The notes below the pieces were generated by a model. It was not told the origin of the DNA. It saw nothing but the letters and a program-made list of their open reading frames with translations, and did no database searches. From Caballeronia udeis (GTDB lineage Bacteria > Pseudomonadota > Gammaproteobacteria > Burkholderiales > Burkholderiaceae), in NCBI RefSeq assembly GCF_001544555.2, contig NZ_FCOK02000068.1, positions 1 through 54,244 of the forward strand: a DNA stretch of 54,244 bases, written 5' to 3'. Below, one piece after another: positions 22,533 to 31,939 of this stretch. Both the position numbers and the translations under genes were made by a program. The first letter of the stretch is position 1, and every line of letters begins with the position of its first letter.

Positions 22533-23615
22533 ATGCGCGTTTTCAATTTCTCCGCTGGTCCTGCAGCAATGCCCGAGGAAGTACTCCGTCAAGCCGCTGA
22601 CGAAATGCTCGATTGGCACGGTAGCGGCATGAGCGTGATGGAAATGAGCCATCGCGGCGCTGAGTTCATGTCGATCCATGAGGCCGCGCTCACTGATCTC
22701 CGCGATCTGCTGAAAGTGCCCGCGTCGCACAGGATCCTGTTCCTGCAGGGCGGCGGCATCGGTGAGAACGCGATCGTCCCGCTGAACATGCTCGGAGCGC
22801 GTAAAACCGCGGACTTTGTTGTGACCGGCTCGTGGTCGCAGAAATCGTTCAAGGAAGCGCAGAAGTACGGCACGCCGCACATTGCAGCAAACGGCAAGAC
22901 GGAGCAGGGTTTCACGCACGTGCCGAAGATCGCCGAATGGCATCTTTCCGACGACCCGGCTTACGTCCATATCTGCACGAACGAAACTATCGATGGTGTC
23001 GAGACCTTTGAGATTCCCGATCTCGGTTCGGTCCCGCTGGTCGCGGACGCGTCGTCGCACATTCTTTCCCGCCCCATGGACATCGCGAAATACGGCGTGT
23101 TGTTTGGCGGCGCGCAGAAGAACATTGGCATGGCGGGCGTGACGGTCGTGATCGTGCGCGAGGACCTGCTCGACCGCGCGTTGGCTATCTGCCCGTCGGC
23201 GTTCGAATGGAAGACCGTCGCCGCGAACAATTCCATGTACAACACGCCGCCCACCTACGCCATCTATATTGCCGGGCTGGTATTTCAGTGGCTGAAAAAG
23301 CAGGGCGGCCTGGAAGCCATGGAAGCACGCAGCATCGAAAAATCGACGCTGCTGTACGACACTATCGACGCCAGCAGTTTCTATCTGAACAAAGTCGAGC
23401 GTCAGTCGCGCTCGAGGATGAACGTACCGTTCTTTCTCGCCGACGAATCCCGTAACGAAGCATTCCTGGCCGGCGCAAAAGCGCGCGGCCTGCTGCAGCT
23501 GAAAGGCCACAAGTCGGTCGGCGGCATGCGCGCGTCCATCTATAACGCGGTGCCGCTCGAAGCGGTGAAAACGCTCGTCGAGTATATGAAGGAATTCGAG
23601 CAGACCGGCGCCTGA
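22533..23615 (+). CDS. serC: Phosphoserine aminotransferase
   Basis: A 360-residue PLP enzyme that makes 3-phosphoserine from 3-phosphohydroxypyruvate and glutamate, and serves pyridoxine synthesis. It opens MRVFNFSAGPAAMPEEVLRQ; the PLP-binding lysine is in LFGGAQKNIGMAGVTVVIV near residue 196. The ATG at 22533 gives the standard length. It is the first gene of the serC-pheA-hisC-tyrA-aroA-cmk-rpsA-ihfB run, known as a supraoperon in other proteobacteria. Confidence 0.97.
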   Translation: MRVFNFSAGPAAMPEEVLRQAADEMLDWHGSGMSVMEMSHRGAEFMSIHEAALTDLRDLLKVPASHRILFLQGGGIGENAIVPLNMLGARKTADFVVTGSWSQKSFKEAQKYGTPHIAANGKTEQGFTHVPKIAEWHLSDDPAYVHICTNETIDGVETFEIPDLGSVPLVADASSHILSRPMDIAKYGVLFGGAQKNIGMAGVTVVIVREDLLDRALAICPSAFEWKTVAANNSMYNTPPTYAIYIAGLVFQWLKKQGGLEAMEARSIEKSTLLYDTIDASSFYLNKVERQSRSRMNVPFFLADESRNEAFLAGAKARGLLQLKGHKSVGGMRASIYNAVPLEAVKTLVEYMKEFEQTGA

Positions 23616-23681
23616 AACAAGGACCGGCCTCCCATCCGATACTTGGCGCGCCAAGCCGGATCGACTCATCTCATACAACGC

Positions 23682-24764
23682 ATGGACGACGACCTTAATT
23701 CACGACTCATACCGCTGCGCGAACGCATCGATGCGCTCGACGCGCAGCTCATCGCGCTCCTGAACCAGCGCGCCGCCGTGGCGCTTGAAGTGGGCGAGGT
23801 GAAGAAGCATTTCAACGCACCGGTGTTTCGCCCCGAGCGCGAGATGCAGGTGATCGCGCGGCTCCAGGAAATGAGCGAAGGGCCACTCGCCGACGATCAC
23901 ATCAGCTCGATCTGGCGCGAGATCATGGCCGCGAGCCGCGCGCTCGAAAAGACGCTGCGCACCGCGTATCTCGGTCCGGTCGGGACCTACAGCGAGCAGG
24001 CAATGTTCGAGTATTTCGGACATTCCATTGAAGGTGTGCCGTGTCCTTCCATCGACGAAGTGTTTCGCTCGGTGGAAGCCGGTGCGGCCGAATTCGGCGT
24101 GGTGCCGGTTGAGAACTCCGCGGAAGGTGCGGTTTCGCGCACGCTCGATCTGTTGCTGCAAACGTCGCTGGTGATCAGCGGCGAACTGGCTTTGCCGATC
24201 CACCACAACCTGTTGACTGTGTCCGGCACGCTGAATGGCGTCACGCGCGTGTTCGCGCATCCGCAAGCGCTCGCGCAATGCCAGCACTGGCTCACGGCGA
24301 ATGCACCCACGCTTGCGCGCCAGGCGGTATCGAGCAATGCGGAAGCGGCCCGGCTGGCGGTGGGCGATCCGACCATTGCGGCTATTGCGGGCGATCGGGC
24401 CGCCACGCATTACGGACTCGGCGTGGTCAGCGCGATGATCCAGGACGATCCGCACAACCGCACGCGCTTCGTGATGATTGGCAAGGAACGCACGGGCGTG
24501 AGCGGATACGACCAGACGTCGCTGATCGTGTCGGTTGCGAACGAGCCGGGCGCGTTGCTGAAATTGCTGGAACCGCTGGCGCGTCATGGCGTGTCCATGA
24601 CCCGTTTCGAGTCGCGTCCTGCGCGTGTAGGCACGTGGGAGTACTACTTTTATATCGACGTGGAAGGACATCGCGACGACGCGCCGGTCGCCGCCGCGCT
24701 CCACGAACTGGGCGAAAAAGCCGAGTTCCTGAAGATCCTCGGCTCGTACCCGCGCGCTCGTTGA
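23682..24764 (+). CDS. pheA: Bifunctional chorismate mutase/prephenate dehydratase (P-protein)
   Basis: A 360-residue enzyme of phenylalanine synthesis. Residues 1-90 are an AroQ chorismate mutase (LIPLRERIDALDAQLIALLNQRAAVALEVGEVKKH). Residues about 95-275 are prephenate dehydratase (AYLGPVGTYSEQAMFEYFG, NRTRFVMIGKE). The last 80 or so are an ACT domain with the Phe-binding GALLKLLEPLARHGVSM and ESRP motifs, so feedback inhibition by Phe is expected. The ATG at 23682 gives the usual N-terminus MDDDLNSRLIPLRERID. It lies 66 bases after serC and 26 before hisC. Confidence 0.96.
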   Translation: MDDDLNSRLIPLRERIDALDAQLIALLNQRAAVALEVGEVKKHFNAPVFRPEREMQVIARLQEMSEGPLADDHISSIWREIMAASRALEKTLRTAYLGPVGTYSEQAMFEYFGHSIEGVPCPSIDEVFRSVEAGAAEFGVVPVENSAEGAVSRTLDLLLQTSLVISGELALPIHHNLLTVSGTLNGVTRVFAHPQALAQCQHWLTANAPTLARQAVSSNAEAARLAVGDPTIAAIAGDRAATHYGLGVVSAMIQDDPHNRTRFVMIGKERTGVSGYDQTSLIVSVANEPGALLKLLEPLARHGVSMTRFESRPARVGTWEYYFYIDVEGHRDDAPVAAALHELGEKAEFLKILGSYPRAR

Positions 24765-24790
24765 GCCCTTTAAAAACCGTTGGAGAAAAT

Positions 24791-25906
24791 ATGACATCGC
24801 AATTCGGCCCTTCCTACGTGCGCGCGATCGCGCCTTATATTGCCGGCAAACCGATCTCGGAAGTGGCGCGTGAATTCGGACTGAACGAAGCGGATATCGT
24901 GAAGCTCGCGTCGAATGAAAACCCGCTCGGCATGCCCGAGTCGGCGAAGCTCGCCATGGCGCAAGCGATCGAGGAACTCGGCCGTTATCCCGACTCGAAC
25001 GGTTTCGACCTGAAGGCCGCATTGAGCGAACGCTACGGCGTGCCGCCGGAATGGATCACGCTCGGCAACGGCAGCAACGACATCCTCGAAATCGCCGCGC
25101 ATGCGTTCGTCGAGAAGGGTCAGTCGATTGTCTATTCGCAGTACTCGTTTGCGGTCTATGCGCTTGCCACGCAAGGTCTGGGCGCGCGTGCGATCGTCGT
25201 GCCGGCCGTGAAGTACGGTCATGATCTCGAGGCAATGCTCGCCGCTATTGCCGACGACACGCGTCTCGTGTTCGTCGCGAATCCGAACAATCCGACCGGT
25301 ACGTTTATCGACGGCCGGACGCTCGAAGCGTTTATTGCACGCGTGCCGCGTCACGTGGCAATCGTGCTGGACGAGGCGTACACGGAATATCTCGCGAAGG
25401 ACAAGCGTTACGATTCCATCGAATGGGTGCGTCGCTATCCGAATCTGCTCGTGTCGCGGACGTTTTCAAAGGCGTTCGGGCTGGCCGGATTGCGCGTGGG
25501 TTTCGCCATCGCGCAACCGGAGCAGACCGACCTGCTGAATCGCCTGCGCCAGCCGTTCAACGTGAATTCGATGGCGCAAGCCGCCGCGATCGCCGCGTTG
25601 AAGGACACCGCGTTCCTGGCGAAGAGCGCCGAGATCAACGCGGCGGGTTATCGCCGGCTGACGGAAGCTTTCGACAAACTCGGCCTGGAATACGTCCCGT
25701 CCGACGGCAACTTCGTGATGGTGCGCGTGGGTAATGACGACGCCGCCGGGCAGCGTGTGAATCTCGCCTTGCTCAAGCAGGGCGTGATCGTGCGGCCGGT
25801 CGCCAACTACGGTTTGTTGCCGTGGCTGCGTGTCACGATCGGCTTGCCGGAAGAGAACGAAGCGTTTATCGCGGCGCTTGAAAAGTCGTTGGCGGCCGCT
25901 GCCTGA
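24791..25906 (+). CDS. hisC: Histidinol-phosphate/aromatic aminotransferase
   Basis: A 371-residue class II aminotransferase (PLP). It begins MTSQFGPSYVRAIAPYIAGKPISEVAREFGL; the PLP-binding lysine is in SRTFSKAFGLAGLRVGFA near residue 225. GGAG lies 6 bases before the ATG. In this position, between pheA and tyrA, it probably acts mainly as an aromatic aminotransferase for Phe and Tyr (the hisC2 or hisHb copy), while a second hisC would sit in the his operon; the latter is inference. Confidence 0.92.
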   Translation: MTSQFGPSYVRAIAPYIAGKPISEVAREFGLNEADIVKLASNENPLGMPESAKLAMAQAIEELGRYPDSNGFDLKAALSERYGVPPEWITLGNGSNDILEIAAHAFVEKGQSIVYSQYSFAVYALATQGLGARAIVVPAVKYGHDLEAMLAAIADDTRLVFVANPNNPTGTFIDGRTLEAFIARVPRHVAIVLDEAYTEYLAKDKRYDSIEWVRRYPNLLVSRTFSKAFGLAGLRVGFAIAQPEQTDLLNRLRQPFNVNSMAQAAAIAALKDTAFLAKSAEINAAGYRRLTEAFDKLGLEYVPSDGNFVMVRVGNDDAAGQRVNLALLKQGVIVRPVANYGLLPWLRVTIGLPEENEAFIAALEKSLAAAA

Positions 25907-25993
25907 TGGTTTCGGTCCGTGACTTTTAACGAAGCACGGGCTTGTCCGATTGTTCACTCCTCGCGCCGAAAGGCGCGTTTTTATCGATGTCTC

Positions 25994-26917
25994 GTGGCCG
26001 CGTTCTCTTTCAATAAACTCGTGATTTTCGGCGTCGGTCTGATCGGCGGATCGCTCGCGCGCGCTTTGCGCGAACGCGCTCGCGCAACGGGCGAAGTGGT
26101 GGGTGTCGGGCGATCCATAAAGTCCGTCGAGCGTGCGCTGGAACTCGGCCTGATCGATTCGGCTGTGTCTCTCGACGACGACCACGCGCTCGAACTCGCG
26201 TTGCGTGACGCCGACTTCGTGCTGGTCGCCGCGCCGGTTGCGCAAACCGAGCCGCTGCTGCGGCGGATTGCGCCGTTCCTGTATGCGCGCACCATCGTGA
26301 CCGATGTCGGCAGTACAAAAAATGACGTTGTTGCGGCGGCACATGCTGCCCTGGGCGACCGCGTTGGGCAATTCGTGCCGGGCCATCCGATCGCCGGCCG
26401 GGAATCAAGTGGTCCAGATGCCGCCATTCCCGATCTCTATGTTGATCGGAACGTCGTGCTGTGCCCGTTGCCGGAGAACCCGCCGGAGGTTGTGGAGCGT
26501 GTCGCCGATATGTGGTTCGCGACCGGCGCGAGCGTGCATCGAATGACTGCCGGGCAGCACGACAGCGTGCTCGCGTCGGTGAGCCATTTGCCGCACGTGT
26601 TGTCGTTCGCGCTGGTGGAGATGATTCTGCAGGCACCCGATGCCGCGCTGAAGTTTTCGTTCGCCGCCGGCGGGTTCCGCGATTTCACGCGGATCGCGGC
26701 GTCGAGTCCGGAAATGTGGCGCGACGTGTGCATCGCGAACCGGGCGGCGCTGCTGACCGAAATCGATGCCTATACCAACGTGCTGGCGCGTTTTCGCCAG
26801 GCCATCGAGACCTCCGACGGCGCCGCGCTCGAAGCGGCGTTCGAGCGCTCGCGCACGGCGCGAACCGAATGGCAACATGGTGGCGCGATCAAAGCCGCCG
26901 ACGAATCCGCACAATAG
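25994..26917 (+). CDS. tyrA: Prephenate/arogenate dehydrogenase
   Basis: About 307 residues. The NAD(P)-binding motif is LVIFGVGLIGGSLARALRE near residue 10. GSTKNDVVAAAHAALG, FVPGHPIAGRESSGPDAA and HDSVLASVSHLPHVLSFALVE are conserved TyrA segments. It oxidatively decarboxylates prephenate to 4-hydroxyphenylpyruvate. There is no AroQ or ACT domain, so it is the monofunctional form. The GTG at 25994 (VAAFSFNKL) fits family members better than the GTG at 25919; no strong ribosome-binding site decides. It lies between hisC and aroA, 30 bases before the latter. Confidence 0.92.
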   Translation: MAAFSFNKLVIFGVGLIGGSLARALRERARATGEVVGVGRSIKSVERALELGLIDSAVSLDDDHALELALRDADFVLVAAPVAQTEPLLRRIAPFLYARTIVTDVGSTKNDVVAAAHAALGDRVGQFVPGHPIAGRESSGPDAAIPDLYVDRNVVLCPLPENPPEVVERVADMWFATGASVHRMTAGQHDSVLASVSHLPHVLSFALVEMILQAPDAALKFSFAAGGFRDFTRIAASSPEMWRDVCIANRAALLTEIDAYTNVLARFRQAIETSDGAALEAAFERSRTARTEWQHGGAIKAADESAQ

Positions 26918-26947
26918 CTAGCTGGACCTGACTAACTGGAATTAATC

Positions 26948-28252
26948 ATGGAACACCTCGATCTCGGACCTTTTTCGCGTGCGTCCGGCACGGTCCGGCT
27001 GCCCGGATCGAAGAGCATTTCTAACCGTGTCCTGCTGCTCGCCGCGCTGGCTGAGGGCGAAACGGTGATTACTAACCTGCTCGATTCCGACGACACCCGC
27101 GTGATGCTCGCGGCGCTCAATACGTTGGGCGTCGAGGTGACGAACGACGGCGAGCGCTGCGTCGTGAAAGGCACAGGCGGGCGTTTTCCGGTGAAATCGG
27201 CTGAGCTTTTTCTCGGCAATGCGGGCACCGCAGTGCGTCCGCTCACGGCCGCGCTGGCGCTGAACGGCGGTGAATATCGCGTGCATGGCGTGCCGCGCAT
27301 GCACGAACGGCCGATCGGCGATCTCGTCGACGGCTTGCGGCAGATTGGCGCGAAGATCGATTACGAAGCGAACGACGGTTTCCCGCCGCTGCGGATTCAT
27401 CCGGCCGACATTGCCGTCGACCAGCCGATCCGCGTGCGTGGCGACGTCTCCAGCCAGTTCCTGACTGCGTTGCTGATGAGCTTGCCGCTGGCGCAGAACA
27501 CGCGCGGGCCGATTGTCGTGGAAGTGGACGGCGAGCTGATTTCGAAGCCGTATATCGACATCACGATCAAGCTGATGGAGCGTTTCGGCATGACTGTCGA
27601 ACGCAATGGCTGGCAGAGTTTTACCTTGCCGGCCGGCGCGCGCTATGCGTCGCCGGGCACGATCGCGGTGGAAGGCGATGCGTCGTCGGCGTCGTATTTC
27701 CTCGCGGCCGGTGCGCTGGGTGGCGGTCCGCTACGGGTGGAAGGCGTGGGCCGCGCGAGCATCCAGGGTGACGTGAATTTCGCCGATGCGCTGATCCGCA
27801 TGGGCGCGAACGTCATGCTGGGCGATGACTGGATCGAAGTGCGCGGCGTGGAATCGGACGACGGCAAGCTGATGGCCATCGATATGGATTTCAACCTGAT
27901 CCCCGACGCCGCCATGACCATTGCGGTGGCCGCGCTGTTCGCCACCGGCACGACCACGCTGCGCAATATCGCGAGCTGGCGCGTGAAAGAGACGGACCGG
28001 ATTGCCGCAATGGCCACCGAACTGCGCAAGGTCGGCGCGACGGTCGAGGAGGGCGCGGATTACCTCGTGGTGACGCCGCCGGCTGCATTGACGCCGAATG
28101 CGGCTATCGACACCTACGACGACCACCGCATGGCAATGTGTTTTTCGCTCGTGAGCCTGGGACGCGTGCCGGTACGCATCAACGACCCGAAATGCGTCGG
28201 CAAGACCTTCCCGGATTACTTCGATCAATTCGCCAAGCTCGCGAAGGCCTGA
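26948..28252 (+). CDS. aroA: 3-phosphoshikimate 1-carboxyvinyltransferase (EPSP synthase)
   Basis: A 434-residue shikimate-pathway enzyme that joins phosphoenolpyruvate to shikimate-3-phosphate. The conserved motifs LPGSKSISNRVLLLAAL, LGNAGTAVRPLTAALAL and DDHRMAMCFSL are all present. The glycine in GNAGTA is the residue that makes class I enzymes sensitive to glyphosate. GGAA lies before the ATG. It feeds chorismate to PheA and TyrA encoded just upstream and precedes cmk by 76 bases. Confidence 0.97.
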   Translation: MEHLDLGPFSRASGTVRLPGSKSISNRVLLLAALAEGETVITNLLDSDDTRVMLAALNTLGVEVTNDGERCVVKGTGGRFPVKSAELFLGNAGTAVRPLTAALALNGGEYRVHGVPRMHERPIGDLVDGLRQIGAKIDYEANDGFPPLRIHPADIAVDQPIRVRGDVSSQFLTALLMSLPLAQNTRGPIVVEVDGELISKPYIDITIKLMERFGMTVERNGWQSFTLPAGARYASPGTIAVEGDASSASYFLAAGALGGGPLRVEGVGRASIQGDVNFADALIRMGANVMLGDDWIEVRGVESDDGKLMAIDMDFNLIPDAAMTIAVAALFATGTTTLRNIASWRVKETDRIAAMATELRKVGATVEEGADYLVVTPPAALTPNAAIDTYDDHRMAMCFSLVSLGRVPVRINDPKCVGKTFPDYFDQFAKLAKA

Positions 28253-28328
28253 TGACCATGACTAATATGAATACAGCAATGCCAGCCGCGACCTCGCGCG
28301 CAACCGCTCGCCGATCCGGACGCCTGCG

Positions 28329-29003
28329 ATGAAACCCACTCGTCCGTTTCACCAGACCCCGGTCATCACGATCGACGGCCCGACGGCTTCGGGCAAAGGC
28401 ACGGTCGCCGCGCTGGTCGCCGCCACGCTCGGCTTCCATTTACTCGACAGCGGCGCTTTGTACCGGCTCACCGCGCTCGCGAGCGCCCGCTACAACATCG
28501 AGCCCGAGGACGGCGACGCGCTCGCCGAACTCGTGGCAGACCTCCACATCACGTTCCGGGAAGGCTGTGCGCAGCTCGACGGCGTGGATGTATCGACGGA
28601 AATTCGTGCCGAGGAAATCGGCAACCGCGCCTCGGCAATCGCCGTCCACGGCCAGGTTAGGACGGCGCTGATTGCGCGCCAGCGGGCGTTCCGCAAGCCT
28701 CCGGGGCTGGTTGCCGACGGCCGCGACATGGGCACCGTTATTTTTCCCGATGCAACGCTCAAGGTGTTTCTCACGGCCAGCGTTGAAGCGCGGGCCGCGC
28801 GGCGGCATAAGCAATTGATACAAAAAGGCTTTTCTGCTAATATGGAAGACTTGCTACGAGATTTGCGCGAGCGGGACGCACGGGACAGTAACCGTGTAGC
28901 CGCGCCGCTCAAGCCCGCAGTGGACGCGAAGACGCTGGACACCTCCGGGTTATCCATCGACCAGGCGGTCGATCAGATCATCGGTTGGTTTCATTTGGTT
29001 TAG
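28329..29003 (+). CDS. cmk: Cytidylate kinase
   Basis: A 224-residue nucleoside monophosphate kinase (CMP/dCMP to the diphosphate). The P-loop ITIDGPTASGKGTVAALVA is near residues 13-31. DSGALYRL, GRDMGTVIFPDATLKVFLTAS and RDSNRVAAPLKPA are family motifs; the arginines of the last contact the nucleotide. cmk directly before rpsA is a widely conserved order. It ends 198 bases before the rpsA start. Confidence 0.96.
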   Translation: MKPTRPFHQTPVITIDGPTASGKGTVAALVAATLGFHLLDSGALYRLTALASARYNIEPEDGDALAELVADLHITFREGCAQLDGVDVSTEIRAEEIGNRASAIAVHGQVRTALIARQRAFRKPPGLVADGRDMGTVIFPDATLKVFLTASVEARAARRHKQLIQKGFSANMEDLLRDLRERDARDSNRVAAPLKPAVDAKTLDTSGLSIDQAVDQIIGWFHLV

Positions 29004-29079
29004 CGCAATTCACGTGTAGTTAGCGGTAAAAGCAGAAAATTGTTGGAAAAAGCCGACATTTCGAAGGCTTTGCTTTGGA

Positions 29080-29189
29080 GCTCCATGAGAAACATGGAGC
29101 GTGTTTTAACCCCTCAACCCCGTGTGGCGCTCGTCTTTTTTGTCATCGGCCCGAACAGTTCGGGCAGGCATTGCGAAGCAGCTGCGCAA
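29080..29189 (+). promoter_or_regulatory. Structured leader of rpsA (three hairpins)
   Basis: Between cmk and rpsA three hairpins appear: GCTCCATG-AGAAA-CATGGAGC (29080-29100), GCCCGAA-CAG-TTCGGGC (29149-29165) and TTGCG...CGCAA (29171-29189). The following 12 bases before the ATG are AU-rich with no Shine-Dalgarno sequence. This resembles the E. coli rpsA translation start region, where S1 controls its own synthesis. The first hairpin could instead be a weak terminator. Confidence 0.5.
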
Positions 29190-29201
29190 CTATAGATTTT
29201 T

Positions 29202-30917
29202 ATGTCCGACCTGCAAACATCTACCCCGAATACCGAATCTTTTGCGGCTCTGTTCGAAGAGTCGCTGACCAAGCAGGACATGCGTGCGGGCGAAGTCATT
29301 TCCGCCGAAGTCGTGCGCGTCGACCACAATTTCGTGGTCGTCAACGCTGGTCTCAAGTCCGAAGCCTACATTCCGCTCGAAGAATTCCTGAACGACGCGG
29401 GCGAGGTAGAAGTGCAGGCGGGCGACTTTGTTTCCGTGGCTATCGACGCCCTGGAAAATGGTTATGGCGACACGATCCTGTCGCGTGACAAGGCGAAGCG
29501 TCTGGCTTCGTGGCTGTCGCTGGAAAAAGCGCTGGACAACAACGAACTCGTGACCGGCACGATCACGGGCAAGGTCAAGGGCGGCATGACCGTCATGGTC
29601 AACGGCATCCGCGCGTTCCTGCCGGGTTCGCTGGTTGATACGCGTCCGGTCAAGGACACGACCCCGTACGAAGGCAAGACCCTCGAATTCCGCGTGATCA
29701 AGCTCGACCGCAAGCGTAACAACGTCGTGTTGTCGCGCCGCGCCGTGATCGAAGCCACGCAAGGCGAAGAGCGCGCAAAGCTGCTCGAAACGCTGAAGGA
29801 AGGCGCGATCGTGGAAGGCGTGGTCAAGAACATCACGGACTACGGCGCATTCGTGGACCTCGGCGGTATCGACGGCCTGCTGCACATCACGGACATCGCA
29901 TGGCGTCGTGTGCGTCACCCGAGCGAAGTTCTGTCGGTTGGCCAGGAAGTCACCGCGAAGATCCTCAAGTTCGACCAAGAGAAGAACCGCGTTTCGCTCG
30001 GTATCAAGCAACTCGGCGACGATCCGTGGGAAGGCATTTCCCGCCGTTACCCGTCGGGCACGCGCCTGTTCGGCAAGGTTACGAACATCACCGACTACGG
30101 CGCATTCGTCGAAGTGGAATCGGGCATCGAAGGCCTGGTTCACGTGTCGGAAATGGACTGGACGAACAAGAACGTTGCACCGTCGAAGGTTGTGCAACTG
30201 GGCGACGAAGTCGAAGTCATGGTTCTCGAGATCGACGAAGACCGTCGCCGTATCAGCCTCGGCATGAAGCAGTGCAAGCCGAACCCGTGGGACGACTTCA
30301 GCCGCAACTTCAAGAAGGGCGACAAGCTGGAAGGCGCAATCAAGTCGATCACCGACTTCGGCGTGTTCATCGGTTTGCCGGGCGGCATCGACGGTCTGGT
30401 TCACCTTTCGGACCTGTCGTGGAGCGAAACGGGCGAAGAAGCTGTTCGCAAGTACAAGAAGGGCGACGAAGTCCAGGCTATCGTTCTTGGCATCGATGTC
30501 GAGAAGGAACGCATCTCGCTGGGTATCAAGCAACTCGAAGGCGATCCGTTCAGCAACTTCGTGGCAATGAACGACAAGGGCGCGACGGTTGACGGCGTGG
30601 TCAAGTCGGTTGACGCGAAGGGCGCAGTCGTGACGTTGACGGCAGACGTGGAAGGTTATCTCCGTGCGTCGGAAATCGCTCAGGACCGCGTGGAAGATGC
30701 TCGCAACGTGCTGAAGGAAGGCGACAAGGTCAACGCGATGATCATCAACATCGATCGCAAGTCGCGTGGCATCAACCTGTCGATCAAGGCCAAGGATTCG
30801 GCTGAGCAACAGGAAGCAATCCGCGGTCTGGCTTCGGCTGAATCGAGCACGGCTGCTACCGGCACGACGAACCTTGGCGCGCTGTTGAAAGCCAAGCTCG
30901 ACGGCCAGAACGGCTAA
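29202..30917 (+). CDS. rpsA: 30S ribosomal protein S1
   Basis: A 571-residue protein with six S1 (OB-fold) RNA-binding repeats; the repeats carry the recurrent ITDYGAFVDLGGIDGLLHITD and EKNRVSLGIKQL-type segments. It brings mRNA to the 30S subunit, notably those lacking a ribosome-binding site. The length is close to that of E. coli (557). The start has no Shine-Dalgarno sequence, only an AU-rich stretch after a hairpin. Codon use is clearly the strongly biased type of a highly expressed gene. ihfB follows 21 bases on. Confidence 0.98.
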   Translation: MSDLQTSTPNTESFAALFEESLTKQDMRAGEVISAEVVRVDHNFVVVNAGLKSEAYIPLEEFLNDAGEVEVQAGDFVSVAIDALENGYGDTILSRDKAKRLASWLSLEKALDNNELVTGTITGKVKGGMTVMVNGIRAFLPGSLVDTRPVKDTTPYEGKTLEFRVIKLDRKRNNVVLSRRAVIEATQGEERAKLLETLKEGAIVEGVVKNITDYGAFVDLGGIDGLLHITDIAWRRVRHPSEVLSVGQEVTAKILKFDQEKNRVSLGIKQLGDDPWEGISRRYPSGTRLFGKVTNITDYGAFVEVESGIEGLVHVSEMDWTNKNVAPSKVVQLGDEVEVMVLEIDEDRRRISLGMKQCKPNPWDDFSRNFKKGDKLEGAIKSITDFGVFIGLPGGIDGLVHLSDLSWSETGEEAVRKYKKGDEVQAIVLGIDVEKERISLGIKQLEGDPFSNFVAMNDKGATVDGVVKSVDAKGAVVTLTADVEGYLRASEIAQDRVEDARNVLKEGDKVNAMIINIDRKSRGINLSIKAKDSAEQQEAIRGLASAESSTAATGTTNLGALLKAKLDGQNG

Positions 30918-30938
30918 GCCGCAAGGTATTGCTGCAGC

Positions 30939-31277
30939 ATGACCAAATCGGAATTGGTCGCCCAACTGGCGCTGCGATTTCCGCAACTTGTTCTTAAAGA
31001 TGCGGATTTCGCAGTGAAGACGATGCTCGATGCGATGTCGGACGCTTTGGCCAACGGCCATCGCATCGAAATCCGCGGCTTCGGCAGTTTCGGCCTCAAT
31101 CGTCGTCCGTCGCGCGTTGGACGCAATCCCAAGTCAGGGGAGAAGGTGCTGGTACCGGAGAAATTCGTGCCGCACTTCAAGCCAGGCAAGGAGTTGCGCG
31201 AACGAGTAGATGGCCGCGCGGGCGAGCCGCTGAAACAGTCGAACGAAGCAGACAGTGACGAAGACGACGATGTTTGA
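30939..31277 (+). CDS. ihfB: Integration host factor beta subunit
   Basis: A 112-residue HU/IHF-family DNA-bending protein. It starts MTKSELVAQLALRFPQLVLKDADFAVKTMLDAMSDALANGHRIEIRGFGSFGLNRRPSRVGRNPKSGEKV; the DNA-intercalating proline is in the arm RVGRNPKSGEKV. Compared with the roughly 94 residues in E. coli it has an acidic C-terminal extension (EADSDEDDDV). IHF alpha is not in this window. rpsA-ihfB is a conserved pair, and a strong terminator follows. Confidence 0.96.
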   Translation: MTKSELVAQLALRFPQLVLKDADFAVKTMLDAMSDALANGHRIEIRGFGSFGLNRRPSRVGRNPKSGEKVLVPEKFVPHFKPGKELRERVDGRAGEPLKQSNEADSDEDDDV

Positions 31278-31336
31278 CCGGCGTCCGAGTTCATCCTGCA
31301 TCAAACCGCTGTCAGCCAGAGGCAAATGACCGGAAG

Positions 31337-31361
31337 AAGCACCCGCAAGGGTGCTTTTTTT
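31337..31361 (+). terminator. Terminator of the serC-ihfB operon
   Basis: AAGCACCC-GCAA-GGGTGCTT (8-bp stem, GNRA-type loop) followed by a run of T. It lies 60 bases after ihfB and marks the end of the supraoperon. Confidence 0.92.
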
Positions 31362-31645
31362 ATGCCTCAACCGAACGCATGCCAACGGTGCTGCCGTTCC
31401 GCACGCTCGTTCTTTATTGCCATTTTTGGCGTCACCGTAAGGCGGTAAACTCCCGCGAACGTCCTGCCGATCGGCCTATCGTCCAAGCCGTTGCGCATTG
31501 CCTCATACGCTTCAATTACAATACCGGACGCCAACAACCAAGGGCAGCGTGGCCCGAGCTTTGCGTCCCTCGTGAATATCGGTGTTGTATCCACCGCCCG
31601 AGTTGCTCGCTCTGTCGTCCCGCTATTGCCGTCAAAGAGACCCTT

Positions 31646-31939
31646 ATGAAATTTTTTGTCTGGCTGATCCGTGTACTGGTCTTCGTGCTCCTGCTCGTGC
31701 TGGCATTGGCCAACACACAAAGTGCGACGCTCAATTTTCTCGCCGGCTACTTCTGGCAAGCACCGCTGATCCTGATCGGCCTGGCGTTTTTTGTCGTCGG
31801 CCTGGTGGCAGGGCTTCTCTCCTCGCTGCCATTGTTATTTCGCCTGCGGATGGAAAATGCCCGGCTCAAGCGTGAATTGCGCGTGGCGCGCGACGTACCC
31901 GTCGTGCCAATGGATCCGCCTATGCCGCCGCTGATCTGA
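31646..31939 (+). CDS. lapA: LapA-family inner-membrane protein (lipopolysaccharide assembly)
   Basis: A 97-residue protein with two hydrophobic segments (FFVWLIRVLVFVLLLVLALA and LILIGLAFFVVGLVAGLLSSLPLLF) and a basic, coiled C-terminal tail (RLRMENARLKRELRVARDVP), the LapA/YciS layout. In E. coli LapA works with LapB to regulate lipopolysaccharide synthesis through LpxC turnover. The ATG at 31646 matches family length. It is 91 bases upstream of lapB. The region from 31362 to 31645 has no gene and must hold the promoter. Confidence 0.9.
   Translation: MKFFVWLIRVLVFVLLLVLALANTQSATLNFLAGYFWQAPLILIGLAFFVVGLVAGLLSSLPLLFRLRMENARLKRELRVARDVPVVPMDPPMPPLI

Noticed and set aside
24278..24790. In-frame 5' extension of hisC into pheA
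   Set aside because: The extension overlaps pheA and does not resemble HisC. The ATG at 24791 has a ribosome-binding site and starts the family's N-terminus.
29190..31061. A 623-codon reverse open frame opposite rpsA and ihfB
   Set aside because: It is explained by the strongly biased codons of rpsA. The product is low-complexity and matches no family.
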